Assembly (NCBI GenBank): GCA_016707685.1
Contig: JADJHE010000013.1
Coordinates: forward strand, 1-64,000
Reading direction: 5' to 3'
DNA length: 64,000 nt
Source: Bacteroidota bacterium
GTDB lineage: Bacteria; Bacteroidota; Bacteroidia; 2-12-FULL-35-15
Shown piece by piece: positions 20,009-30,247 of this stretch (the first letter of the stretch is position 1; the number at the start of each line of letters is the position of its first letter). A program made the position numbers and the translations under genes. The notes below the pieces were generated by a model, which saw only the letters and a program-made list of their open reading frames with translations, had not been told where the DNA came from and searched no databases.

Positions 20009-22156
20009 ATGAAACATTTTAGCCTAAGTTTTGTTTTTGCCCTACTTTTTTCGCTGAGCACATTTGCACAAAAAAGCAAAATTAATTTTGAATTGGCTCA
20101 ACAGGCTAAATCAGCAGGCAGTTCAATGATTGATGTATTTATTAAAGGAGATATTTTTACAATCAAGCAATTGGTTGAAAGTAATGGAGGACAATTTAAA
20201 TACGCTTCGGGAAATATTGTAGTTGCTAGAATTCAGTCAAATTCAATAAGCACAATTGCTTCCAACACAAAAGTAATTCGCATGGAAGCCTATACACCTC
20301 ATCTTAAAATAATGGGTGATACTGCGTTGATTCAAAACAATGTGGTTCCTGTTCATGCGGGCACAGCACCTTTAACTTAAAATTACAAAGGAGCGGGAGT
20401 GGTAATTGGAATTATAGATACAGGAATTGATATAACTCATCCCGATTTTAAAAACAGTTTGGGAGCTACTCGCATTAAATACTTATGGGATCAACGTTAT
20501 ACTGCACAAGCTAACTCACCTCAACCTTATAATTACGGCCAGGAATGGGATAGCACACAAATTGATAATGGTGGTGCTGCTGCACACGATGCTACTTATT
20601 ACTACGGACATGGAACACATATAACAGGAATAGCAGCTGGTAACGGACTAGCAATGAATAAATACGAAGGGATTGCTCCAGAAGCAGATATTATTTTTGT
20701 TGCATTGGACTTTAATAGCACTAATCCAACCTTGGTAACAGATGCCGTGAATTACATTTATGCAAAAGCACAAGCAATGGGCAAGCCTTGCGTTATCAAT
20801 AGTAGTTTTGGAGATTATTATGGTTCACATGATGGAAACGATTTACAAGCACAAACCATCAAAAATTTGATTAACCAACAACCAGGAAGAGCATTGGTAG
20901 CTGCTGCTGGGAATGGAGGAAATGTCCCTTTTCATTTGGGCTACACAGTAACAAGCGATACTAATTTTACATTTTTCAAATACACGAATACAAGTGTTTA
21001 CATTCAGTTGTGGGCGGATACAACCAATTTCAAAAACGTAGATTTTGCTATTGGTGCCGACCAAATGGCACCTAGCCATTCCTTTAGAGGTCGTATCCCT
21101 TTCTCTGACATTACAACTCATATAGGAATATTGAAAGAAGACACATTATACAATGGTGGAAACCGAATAGGAATAATTCAAAGTTATGGTGATATTATTG
21201 GATCAAGCTACTCTATGGAGTTTAACATCATTCCCGATTCAACATCCTACTATTGGCGATTAATAACAACTGGAGCTGGCAAGTTTGACACTTGGAATTT
21301 TGATGTAATCAGAAACAACCTGCCACCACAAAACACAATGCCTGATAGCAGCTATTATAAATTACCAGATTTTAATCAAACCATCGTAAGTAGTTTTCAA
21401 TGTTTGGATGAAGTTATTACAGTTGGAAATTACGTAAATCGAAATCCTTATTTAAACTATTCAGGAACATATACCTATGATCCTAATAGAATCGTAAGTG
21501 AAATTGCTCCATCCTCTAGTCGTGGACCAACACGTGATGGCCGCACAAAACCAGATATTGCAGCTACTGGCGATTGGGTAATTTCGTGTTTAGCACAACC
21601 ACTGCGTAATGACTATATTACACTTGCCCCTACACAAATTGTTGCAGGAGCGTATCACAAACGTGGCGATGGCACCTCAGCAGCTAGTCCGGTTGTTGCT
21701 GGAACTGCAGCACTTTATCTTCAAAAAAATCCAACAGCAACGGGTATTCAAGTAAAACAAGCCATTTTAGCTTGTCCTAAAACGGATAGCTTAACGGGCA
21801 CTAACCTGCCTGATAACAGTTGGGGCTATGGCAAAGTGGATGCATTTACAACACTAACTGGCTGCCTTGTTACAGCAGTTGAAGACATGCCTCCAGTAAA
21901 ACCTGAATTATTAATCTACCCGAATCCTTCTGCCAATGAGGTAAACTTTGATCTTAATTTCCTGCAAATTACACCAATGGATTTGGTTGAAATTAGAATT
22001 TACAATGCCGTTGGTAAACTCGTTAAAAGAAGAAAAGCAACAAAAAGCATTGTGAGTATAAACAATGAGTTGGCTCCAGGTGTTTACTTGTGCGAATTAA
22101 TCATCAATGAAAAAAAACAAGCAAGCGAAAAATTGGTAATTTTGCAGCATAATTAA
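20009..22156 (+). CDS. Secreted S8 subtilisin-like protease with T9SS type A sorting domain, in-frame stop
   Basis: This is an extracellular serine protease exported by the type IX secretion system. It has a signal peptide (MKHFSLSFVFALLFSLSTFA), a propeptide, and the subtilase triad: Asp137 in GIIDTGID, His201 in YGHGTHITGIAAG and Ser557 in GTSAASPVVAGTAAL. The oxyanion region AAAGNGGN is also present. The C-terminal ~80 residues (IYPNPSANEVNFDL to the lysine-rich end) are a Por secretion sorting domain. A TAA at 20378-20380 interrupts it between propeptide and catalytic domain while the frame stays the same (PLT, stop, NYKGAGVVIGIID). One substitution (for example CAA to TAA) would explain it. 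It is either a sequencing error or a true nonsense mutation. Confidence 0.82.
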
Positions 22157-22187
22157 TTCGGCAAAAAAGCTTAAATCCTTTGTATTA

Positions 22188-22454
22188 ATGAAAAAGACAG
22201 TTCAGATTTTAGGAATCGTATCACTTATCTTAGGTATTCTAGCAGCTGTTGTGAGTTTTTTACCCTACGGATTAATGATCGGAATTATGATTGGCTTTGT
22301 TGGAATGATCATCTCTACCATTTATATCTTCTTGGATATGAAACATGAAGTAAATACTAAAAAGATTACTCCCGGTTTAATTGGCATGTTCTTGAGTTCT
22401 GTTCCTGTATTAATCATATTGGGAATTACCATTTACAATAAAATGAATATGTAA
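22188..22454 (+). CDS. Small membrane protein, three hydrophobic segments
   Basis: I do not recognise this 88-residue protein. It is almost entirely hydrophobic, with three predicted membrane segments (about 6-25, 29-50 and 65-83) and a short polar loop DMKHEVNTKKITPG between the last two. It starts 31 bases after the subtilisin-like gene and ends one base before the UbiA-type gene, so it is probably translated with the latter. Small proteins of this form often sit beside prenyltransferase genes in Bacteroidota, but I cannot assign a role. Confidence 0.6.
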   Translation: MKKTVQILGIVSLILGILAAVVSFLPYGLMIGIMIGFVGMIISTIYIFLDMKHEVNTKKITPGLIGMFLSSVPVLIILGITIYNKMNM

Positions 22455-22455
22455 A

Positions 22456-23331
22456 ATGGAGAGTAGCTCAATCAAAAAAGTAAACAATTACTTATCCTTA
22501 ATTAAATTTAGTCATACCGTATTTGCATTGCCCTTTGCTATCATAGGTTACTTTTTAGCCATCACCTATACCGATGCCACATTTAATTTGCGATTATTTG
22601 CATTGGTCATATTGTGTATGGTATTTGCCAGAAGTGCAGCCATGGCATTTAACAGGTATATCGACAGAAAGATAGATGAACAAAATGCTCGAACGGCTGT
22701 ACGTGAAATTCCTGCTGGAGTTGTTAAACCAAAAGCCGCATTGGTATTTGTAATCATCAATTGTGTCTTATTTGTTGCAACTACCTATTTTATAAATACC
22801 TTATGTTTTTATTTATCACCAATAGCACTGTTAGTTGTATTGGGATACAGCCTAACTAAACGTTTTACGGCATTGTGTCACCTAGTGCTTGGGGTTGGGT
22901 TAGCATTGGCACCAATTGGAGCTTATTTAGCTGTAACGGGAGCTTTTAGCTGGTTACCATTGTTCTTTTCATTTGCTGTTTTATTTTGGGTAAGTGGCTT
23001 TGATATCATTTATGCATTGCAAGATGAAGCTTTTGACAAATCAAAAAATTTAAAATCAATACCAGTTTGGTTGGGAACAAAAGGAGCACTCACCCTATCT
23101 ATCATATTGCATATTTTTAGTGCCTTGTTTGTTATCTATGCAGGCATCTATGCACATTTCAATATGTGGTATTGGATAGGTGTTGCTGTATTTACAGGTT
23201 TATTAACGTATCAACATACCTTGGTAAAACCAAACGATTTAAGCAAAGTGAACATTGCCTTTTTTACTACCAATGGAATTGCAAGTATTTTATTTGCCGT
23301 TTGTGTATTAATCGACTTATTTTTAAAGTAA
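22456..23331 (+). CDS. UbiA-family prenyltransferase (MqnP-like, menaquinone synthesis)
   Basis: This is an integral-membrane prenyltransferase of 291 residues with about eight hydrophobic segments. It attaches a polyprenyl chain to an aromatic acceptor. The two aspartate-rich motifs that bind Mg-diphosphate are present: FNRYIDRKIDEQNARTAVRE near residue 70 and SGFDIIYALQDEAFD near residue 180. Sequence style matches the '4-hydroxybenzoate octaprenyltransferase-like' group. In Bacteroidota, which make menaquinone, this group is thought to act in the futalosine pathway (MqnP) instead of ubiquinone synthesis; that is inference from the lineage. No mqn genes are in view. It is packed between two other membrane-protein genes. 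Confidence 0.8.
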   Translation: MESSSIKKVNNYLSLIKFSHTVFALPFAIIGYFLAITYTDATFNLRLFALVILCMVFARSAAMAFNRYIDRKIDEQNARTAVREIPAGVVKPKAALVFVIINCVLFVATTYFINTLCFYLSPIALLVVLGYSLTKRFTALCHLVLGVGLALAPIGAYLAVTGAFSWLPLFFSFAVLFWVSGFDIIYALQDEAFDKSKNLKSIPVWLGTKGALTLSIILHIFSALFVIYAGIYAHFNMWYWIGVAVFTGLLTYQHTLVKPNDLSKVNIAFFTTNGIASILFAVCVLIDLFLK

Positions 23332-23337
23332 GCTTAA

Positions 23338-23994
23338 ATGCTAAAAAAAATATCCTTCAAAAAAGTCTTTTTGTGGCTTTCTATCATTTTACTATTATTT
23401 AGTTGTGCAATTGTAATAAGCAATTATTGGATTATCAATAGCACAAAAAGTCAACTGTATTCCGATGTAAATCTAATTCCAGCAAATGATGTTGCTTTGC
23501 TTTTAGGCGCTAGTAAAAAAACAAGTCGTGGAAATGATAATCTTTATTTCAAATACAGAATCGAAGCAGCATCTAAGCTTTACAAAGCAGGAAAAATAAA
23601 ACACATCATTGTAAGTGGTGATAATCACATCAAAGAGTATGATGAAGCAACGGATATGTGTGATGCCTTAATTATAGAAGGAGTACCTGATAGTTGTATC
23701 ACACTCGACTATGCTGGATTTAGAACATTTGATTCGATGGTTCGTTGCTTAAAAGTGTTTCAGCAAAAAAATGTAACCGTTATTTCCCAAGAATTTCACA
23801 ACCAACGGGCTGTATTTATAGGCAACTATTATGAAATGAATGTAGTAGCATTTAATGCGAAAGATGTCCCATCGCAATATTCTCTGAAAACAAAAGTGAG
23901 GGAATACTTTGCGAAATTCAAAGCAGTTATCGATTTATACCTATTACACAAGGAGCCAAAGTTTCTTGGCGAAGAAATCACGATAAAGTTATAA
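23338..23994 (+). CDS. SanA/YdcF family protein (DUF218)
   Basis: This is an inner-membrane-anchored protein of 218 residues from the ElyC/SanA/YdcF (DUF218) family, linked in E. coli to envelope barrier function and vancomycin exclusion. It has one N-terminal membrane segment (about 11-30). The domain follows with VALLLGASKKTSRG, YRIEAASKLYKAGKIKHIIVSGDN, the DEATDM metal-site-like stretch, GVPDSCITLDYAGFRTFDSM and VISQEFHNQRAVFI. Enzymatic activity of the family is not settled. It starts six bases after the prenyltransferase gene and is the last gene of that operon, converging on a barrel protein gene two bases away. Confidence 0.82.
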   Translation: MLKKISFKKVFLWLSIILLLFSCAIVISNYWIINSTKSQLYSDVNLIPANDVALLLGASKKTSRGNDNLYFKYRIEAASKLYKAGKIKHIIVSGDNHIKEYDEATDMCDALIIEGVPDSCITLDYAGFRTFDSMVRCLKVFQQKNVTVISQEFHNQRAVFIGNYYEMNVVAFNAKDVPSQYSLKTKVREYFAKFKAVIDLYLLHKEPKFLGEEITIKL

Positions 23995-23996
23995 GA

Positions 23997-24539
23997 TTAA
24001 AAGCCAATATTAAAGCCAATCCTAAAAATCGGGTTGGTATAAGGCGTATATCTATCTTCTGTGAAATTATAAAGCAGCATTGCTGTTACACCAGAGTTTC
24101 CACTAAAACGTTGAAAATAACCAGCACCTACTAATACACTATTCACATCTACCCTTCTTCTTAAAAAATCGAATGCTTCTAAATTCAGATATTCATACTC
24201 AGCATGACCGAACAAATAGTCAGTAAAAAAATACCTTCCAAAAACTCGTCCACCATACACATTTGTACTAAAGTCGTAATAGCGGTCTTTGTACCTATAA
24301 TATTGATACGTTGCCCCTATTCCTGCCGAAAACTTATCGGTTACTCGATATCCCAGCAAGGGAGAAACATCGATAAACGTAACCGTACCAAACTGTAAAC
24401 CTAGATTACCTCCTGTAAACAAACGATCCGTAAATTTTTCCTTGGGTGGATGCTTACGAATCATTGTACTATCCTGAGCATTCATGGAAAGCACAAAAGA
24501 CGTAATTAAAAGGACTGTATATGTTATTTTACGAATCAT
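23997..24539 (-). CDS. Small outer-membrane beta-barrel protein
   Basis: This 180-residue secreted protein has a signal peptide (MIRKITYTVLLITSFVLSMNAQ) followed by alternating aromatic and hydrophobic strands, for example GGNLGLQFGTVTFIDVSPLLGYRV and FSAGIGATYQYYRYKDRYYDF. It ends in Phe (RIGFNIGF), the typical terminal residue of an outer-membrane barrel recognised by the BAM complex. About eight strands are plausible. Its function is unknown. It converges tail to tail with the SanA-like gene and is divergent from the dehydrogenase gene at 24599. Confidence 0.7.
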   Translation of the reverse strand: MIRKITYTVLLITSFVLSMNAQDSTMIRKHPPKEKFTDRLFTGGNLGLQFGTVTFIDVSPLLGYRVTDKFSAGIGATYQYYRYKDRYYDFSTNVYGGRVFGRYFFTDYLFGHAEYEYLNLEAFDFLRRRVDVNSVLVGAGYFQRFSGNSGVTAMLLYNFTEDRYTPYTNPIFRIGFNIGF

Positions 24540-24598
24540 TGAATTGTAAAATTAACGAAAATTTATGTTTCTTTGACTAATTAAATAAATAGTCAAAC

Positions 24599-25309
24599 AT
24601 GAACATTGTTATAACGGGAGCCAGCAGAGGTATTGGATTCGAACTTGCAAAGATATTTTGCTTGAATACGAACAACACAATTGTTATTACGGCAAGAAGC
24701 ATCGAAAAGCTAAACGAACTAAAGCAAGCATGTATAAGGTTAAATCCCAACAGTAAAATTATACCCATTGCTTGTGACTTATCAAACTCGGATGCCGTAT
24801 CTAATTTTATATTGGAGTTAAACAAACACCTTTCAACCATTGATATCCTTATCAATAATGCAGGAGCCATCGTAAACAAACCCTTTTTAGAGTTAAGTCA
24901 AGCGGACATTGAGCATGTATATAAGGTAAATGTGTTTTCGGTAATCGCACTTATTCAGAACCTATTGCCCTACATGGAGCAAAAAACAAAATCACACATT
25001 GTGAATATTAGCAGCATTGGAGGCTTTCAGGGAAGCGCAAAATTTGCTGGTTTATCCGCTTACAGCTCTAGTAAAGCGGCTCTAACCTGTTTAACCGAAT
25101 GTTTAGCAGAGGAATTTAAGGACATGAATACCGCATTTAACTGCCTAGCCTTGGGAGCAACGCAAACTGAAATGCTTGAAGAAGCTTTTCCTGGCTACAA
25201 AGCACCCATTACTGCAGCTCAAATGGCTGAATACATTGCAGATTTTTCAAAAAATGCTCAGAAATACATGAATGGCAAGATCATTCCGGTATCCTTAAGT
25301 ACGCCTTAG
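24599..25309 (+). CDS. Short-chain dehydrogenase/reductase
   Basis: This is a cytoplasmic NAD(P)-dependent oxidoreductase of the classical SDR family, 236 residues. It has the cofactor motif TGASRGIG (residues 6-13), ITARS for the cofactor specificity loop, LINNAGAIVNK, the catalytic Ser in ISSIGGFQG, and the Tyr-x3-Lys pair in YSSSKAALTCL. The Arg in TARS suggests NADP(H) preference. The substrate is not predictable. It stands alone between a barrel protein and the large adhesin gene. Confidence 0.85.
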   Translation: MNIVITGASRGIGFELAKIFCLNTNNTIVITARSIEKLNELKQACIRLNPNSKIIPIACDLSNSDAVSNFILELNKHLSTIDILINNAGAIVNKPFLELSQADIEHVYKVNVFSVIALIQNLLPYMEQKTKSHIVNISSIGGFQGSAKFAGLSAYSSSKAALTCLTECLAEEFKDMNTAFNCLALGATQTEMLEEAFPGYKAPITAAQMAEYIADFSKNAQKYMNGKIIPVSLSTP

Positions 25310-25412
25310 CCGATAATTTTTAATCATTCGTAACAAAAAACACATATATTCGTAGAACGTTTCGGATTATAAACTAAATAAACTACTATAAAAAACACCA
25401 AATCAATCCTTT

Positions 25413-28400
25413 ATGAAAAAACTTCTTACGCTTTTTTCGATTATCCTCATTAGTAAATTTACCTTTTCCCAAGACATTAGTGTTACTGCAATTACCCAAC
25501 CGGTATCTGGCTGTGCGCTTACGTCAACCGAAAATGTAACAATCAGGATGTTTAATTTTGGTCCTACCTTGGTTGCGGGAAGCTCATTCAACGTGAGTTA
25601 TACCATTAATGCGGGTGCACCAGTAACCGAATTACTTACATTAGGATCTAATGTATTGACCAATTCTACATTTAACTACACCTTTACAACACAAGCCAAT
25701 TTAAGTGTACCAGGTACGTATACAATTGATGCTACTTGCGCATTGGCTGGTGATATAAATCCCTCAAATGATGCTTTTACTGGCTACAGTGTTACAAATA
25801 CTGCTGCCTCTGTGGGAGGAACAGTTAGTGGTGGAACAAATGTTTGTATCGGCATCAATAGTGGGAACTTAACCTTGGCTGGTCATACAGGAAATGTTAT
25901 AAATTGGGAATATTCGGTTGATGGTGGTGGTACTTGGATTAGTATTTCCAATACGACCACTACTCAAAGTTATACAAACTTAACTGTACCTACTCGCTAT
26001 AGAGCAAAAGTACAAAATGGTTCATGTGCAATTGCAACGTCTTCTGTTGCAATAATGACCATTGATCCACTTTCTGTAGGTGGTTCTGTGTCGGGAGGAA
26101 CTACAGTTTGTAGTGGCACCAATGCGGGCACTTTAACTTCAACAGGAAAAGTAGGAACTATTTTAAAATGGCAATACTCATTAGACGCTGGAGTTACTTG
26201 GATTGATACAGCTCACGTAGCAAATTCAATAACCTATTCCAATTTAACAGCTACAAGAAGATACAGAGTGCAAGTACAAAGTGGAGTATGCTCTTCCACA
26301 TTTTCGGTACCAGCAGTTATTACCGTTAATCCTGCTTCTGTAGGTGGTACAATTACAGGTGGAACATCTGTTTGTAGTGGAACAAACGGTGGAACACTTA
26401 CTTTATCTGGACATACTGGAACAATAACTAGATGGGAGTTTTCAATAAATTCAGGAGCAACTTGGACGAATATTGTTAATACAGCTACTACTCAAACTTA
26501 TACCAACTTAACTCAAACACGCTATTTTAGAGCATTTGTAATTAGCAGTGGTTGTATAGGCGCTTATTCTACAATTGATTCTATAGTAGTTTCATCACCA
26601 ACAGTAGCAGGAACTGTAACGTCAAACACAACAGTTTGTGCTAGCGGAAATGCAGGAACTTTAACATTGGCTGGAAATACAGGAACAGTCAACAACTGGT
26701 CTTTCTCTACAGATGGTGGTACAACCTTTACGAACATAGTAAATACAACTACTACTCAAAATTATTTAAACTTAACTACGACTACTATCTATCGTGCAAC
26801 TGTTCAAAATGGAAGCTGTGCTTCAGCGAACTCAGCAACTGCAACAATAACTGTAAATCCTATTTCTGTTGGTGGTACTACTGCATCAAATGATACCGTT
26901 TGTAGTGGTTCTAACATTGGAACTATTACCTTAGCTGGAAATACAGGTACTGTTACCAATTGGTTGTCTTCAACAGATGGCATTACTTGGAATAACATTG
27001 TAAATACAACTACCTCACAAACATTTAACAATATTGCAGCAACCACTTATTACCAAGCTGTTGTTAAAAGTGGTGTTTGTGCTTCCGACTCTTCTTCCAT
27101 AGATACAATTACTGTGGATGTGCCATCTGTTGGTGGTACTGTTTCTACTAGCGCAAACATTTGTTTTGGAACAAATGCTGGAACATTAACTTTAGCTGGA
27201 CATACTGGTAATGTGGTAAGATGGGAAAGCTCAATTGACGGAGGAATTAACTTCAGTCCAATTGCTAATACTACAACAACGCACAACTATGCTAATTTAA
27301 CCTTAACTACGATTTTTAGAGCAGTTGTTCAAAATGGAACATGCTCTACAGCTAATTCAGCAACTTCAACCTTAACGGTTGATCCTGTTTCGGTAGGTGG
27401 AACATTAAACGGTAGTACAACTGCCTGCGGTGGTTCAAACAGCGGAACACTTACTTTAATTAACTACGTTGGAACGATTCAAGGTTGGATTTCTTCAACG
27501 GATGCTGGTGTTACTTGGACACCAATTGCTAACACAGCAGCAACTTTCAACTATACCAATGTTGCTACTACAACTCAATTTGCAGTAATAGTTGCAAGTG
27601 GTGTTTGTACAAACGATACATCTTCCATTGCTATTATTGCAGTTGATCCTCCATCAGTTGGTGGTACGTTATCAGTTGATGCAACAGTTTGTGCTTCTTC
27701 TAACTTTGGAACACTTACATTGGCTGGTCAAACAGGAACCATTCAAAACTGGCAATCATCTACCGATGGTGGTGTAACTTGGTTAACAATCGCTAACACA
27801 TCAAGCAGTCAAATTTATTCAAACTTAACTACTACTACTTCATATAAAGTAGAAGTAAAAAGTGGTGTTTGTAATGCTGCAACTTCAAATGCTGTTACAA
27901 TCACGGTTGACCCAATAGCAGTTGGTGGAACCATCAACGGTGGAACAACCATTTGTGGTACTACTAACAACGGAACATTAACATTAGCGGGTTCGGTTGG
28001 AACAGTTGTAAACTGGGAATCATCAACCGATGCTGGTGCTACTTGGACAACCATTGCCAACACAACTACAACAGAAAACTATACGAACTTAACAGATACA
28101 ACTTGGTACAGAGCTATCGTAACTAGCGGTCTTTGCGGAAACGATACTTCATCAACTGCTGTTGATTATGACAACAACTGTTGCTGGAACATTATCAGTA
28201 AGTGAACTGTTTGCTCTGGTGTAAATGGTGGAACCATTCACTTAACAGGTTATACTGGTGCTATTCAAGGATGGGAAATGTCGTTAGATGGTGGTTTCAA
28301 CTGGATTCCATTAACGAACATGAATGACTCATTGGTTTACAACAACCTAACAATGAGCACAAGCTACCGTGTAAATGTAAAAAGCGGAATCTGTTCTGCA

Positions 28401-30202
28401 TTAACATCCAACACAGTTACGATTACGGTTGATCCAGTTCCTGTAGGTGGAACATTAAATTCAACAACGCTTGTTTGCGATACCATCAACAACGGCATTA
28501 CTGGTAGTGCTGGAAGTATTGTAAACTGGGAAACATCAACAGATGCTGGTGCAACTTGGAATACATTAGCTAACAACTACATCATACATACAACAACTAA
28601 ATACAATGGTTTAGAGTAATTGTTGGTGGTGGTTCATGTGGAAACGATACTTCTAGTGTTGCAATCATCTACATCAACCCAGCAACAAACGCTGGTGTGT
28701 TATCATCAAACGATACTGTTTGTGCTAGCGCAAATGCAGGAACACTTCACCTAACTGGTTATGTAGGAACTATTCAAGGTTGGGAAATGTCAATCGATGG
28801 TGGATTTAATTTCTTACCATTAACAAACACTACCGATTCATTGGTATATAACAACTTAACAATTACAACCATTTACAGAGCAATTGTAAAAAGTGGAATT
28901 TGTAATGCTGCTTATTCTAATGCAGACACTATTACAGTAGATGCGGTTTCAAATGCTGGTACCATTAGCGGTGCAATGGCTGGTTGTGAAGGAACAAATG
29001 CTGGAACATTAACGCTTGCTGGTTATGCTGGTACCATCCAAAACTGGGAAAATTCAACAGATGGAATAACATGGACTGGTTTAACTAACACTACTGCTAC
29101 TCAAACTTATTTTAACTTAGTAGATACAACTGGTTACAGAGTAATTGTTCAAAATGGTGTTTGTCCTGCTGATACTTCAGCAACTGCATCTGTGATTGTT
29201 TATCCTAAACCAGTAGCAAGCTTCACTGCTGATACAGTTTGTTTAAACAACACAACTACATTTACAAATACATCAACTATTGCTGGTGGATTCATTCAAT
29301 TTAACCAATGGGCTTTTGGCGACAATAACACATCAATGTCGACTAATCCTACAAACCTTTACACAACAGCAGGAACATTTACTGCAACTTTAATTACAAC
29401 AAGTAACTTTAGTTGTATGGATACTGCAACAGTGAGTGTTATTGTAAATGCATTACCACCGAACACAGTTTCTGCAAGTGGACCCCTTGAATTCTGTGCT
29501 GGTGATACATTAGTCCTTTCTGCAGCTATTGGCGGATACGATTATCTATGGAACACTGCTGACACAACTAATAGCATCAATGTATTAACATCTGGAAATT
29601 ACGATGTAACATTAACCGATACATTAACAGGTTGTACAAATGCAAGTGATATTATTGCAGTAACGGTATTCCCTACTCCATTAGTATTTGCAGGAAATGA
29701 TACAACACTTAGCTTGGGTGGTTCTATCAGCATCAACGCATTAGGTGCTGGTGTTGTAAGCTGGAGCTGGTTCCCGAACACTGGCTTAAACAGTGCTTCT
29801 ATTCCTAATCCGTTAGCTAGTCCTATCGTTACAACAACTTACCAATTAATTGGTACAGATGTAAACGGCTGTACCGATACCGATTCATTAACATTAACAG
29901 TTATTGCTGATTACAATGTTACTGTTTCCAACTTAATGACACCAAATGGTGATGGTTACAACGACAGATGGATTGTTCAAAATTTAGAAAACTACCCTAA
30001 CACACAAGTAATGGTAGTGAACAGAGAAGGTCAAGTTATTTTTGAGTCGAGCAATTATGACAATAATTGGGACGGAACAAACAAATTTGGTAAACCATTA
30101 AATGATGGAACATACTACTACGTAATCCAATTTGATGGTAGCGATAAAATTTACAAAGGTTCAATAACAATTATTAGAGACACCGATAGAGGTAACCAAT
30201 AA
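25413..30202 (+). CDS. Giant repetitive T9SS adhesin with PKD domain and type B sorting domain, frameshifted
   Basis: This is a surface protein of about 1,590 residues exported by the type IX system. It has a signal peptide (MKKLLTLFSIILISKFTFS), an N-terminal domain, 13 repeats of about 85-88 residues, one PKD domain with QWAFGDNNT, a cysteine-containing Ig-like stretch, and a C-terminal 'gliding motility-associated' domain (LMTPNGDGYNDRWIV to the end). Each repeat reads roughly T-x-V-C ... GTLTLAG-x-TGT ... W-x-S-S-TDGG ... NL-T-x-T ... SG-x-C and carries two Cys. The frame breaks near 28160-28205 (two compensating shifts inside repeat 10) and near 28590-28620 (one shift inside repeat 11). 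Repeats make assembly error likely. PorP/SprF follows 45 bases downstream, the usual partner for type B cargo. Confidence 0.85.
25810..29205 (+). repeat. Array of 13 tandem ~260-bp protein-coding repeats
   Basis: Thirteen diverged units lie in tandem inside the adhesin gene, each starting at or near S-V-G-G-T. The first Cys of the units appears in the order NVCIG, TTVCSG, TSVCSG, TTVCAS, DTVCSG, ANICFG, TTACGG, ATVCAS, TTICGT, TVCSGV, TLVCDT, DTVCAS and MAGCEG. Units 10 and 12 are the most alike (both have HLTGY-x-G-x-IQGWEMS-x-DGGFN), which suggests a recent internal duplication. Confidence 0.8.
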
Positions 30203-30247
30203 TTAATAGACACAAAAAGAACTTTAAAAACTTTAAAACTAAATTCT

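Noticed and set aside
26804..28576. Several minus-strand open frames inside the adhesin gene
   Set aside because: They are repetitive mirror readings of the tandem repeats (valine/proline-rich), have no starts with sensible context and no independent motifs.
25810..29205. Tandem repeats considered as a CRISPR array
   Set aside because: Units are about 260 bases, coding and diverged, with no short identical repeats or unique spacers.
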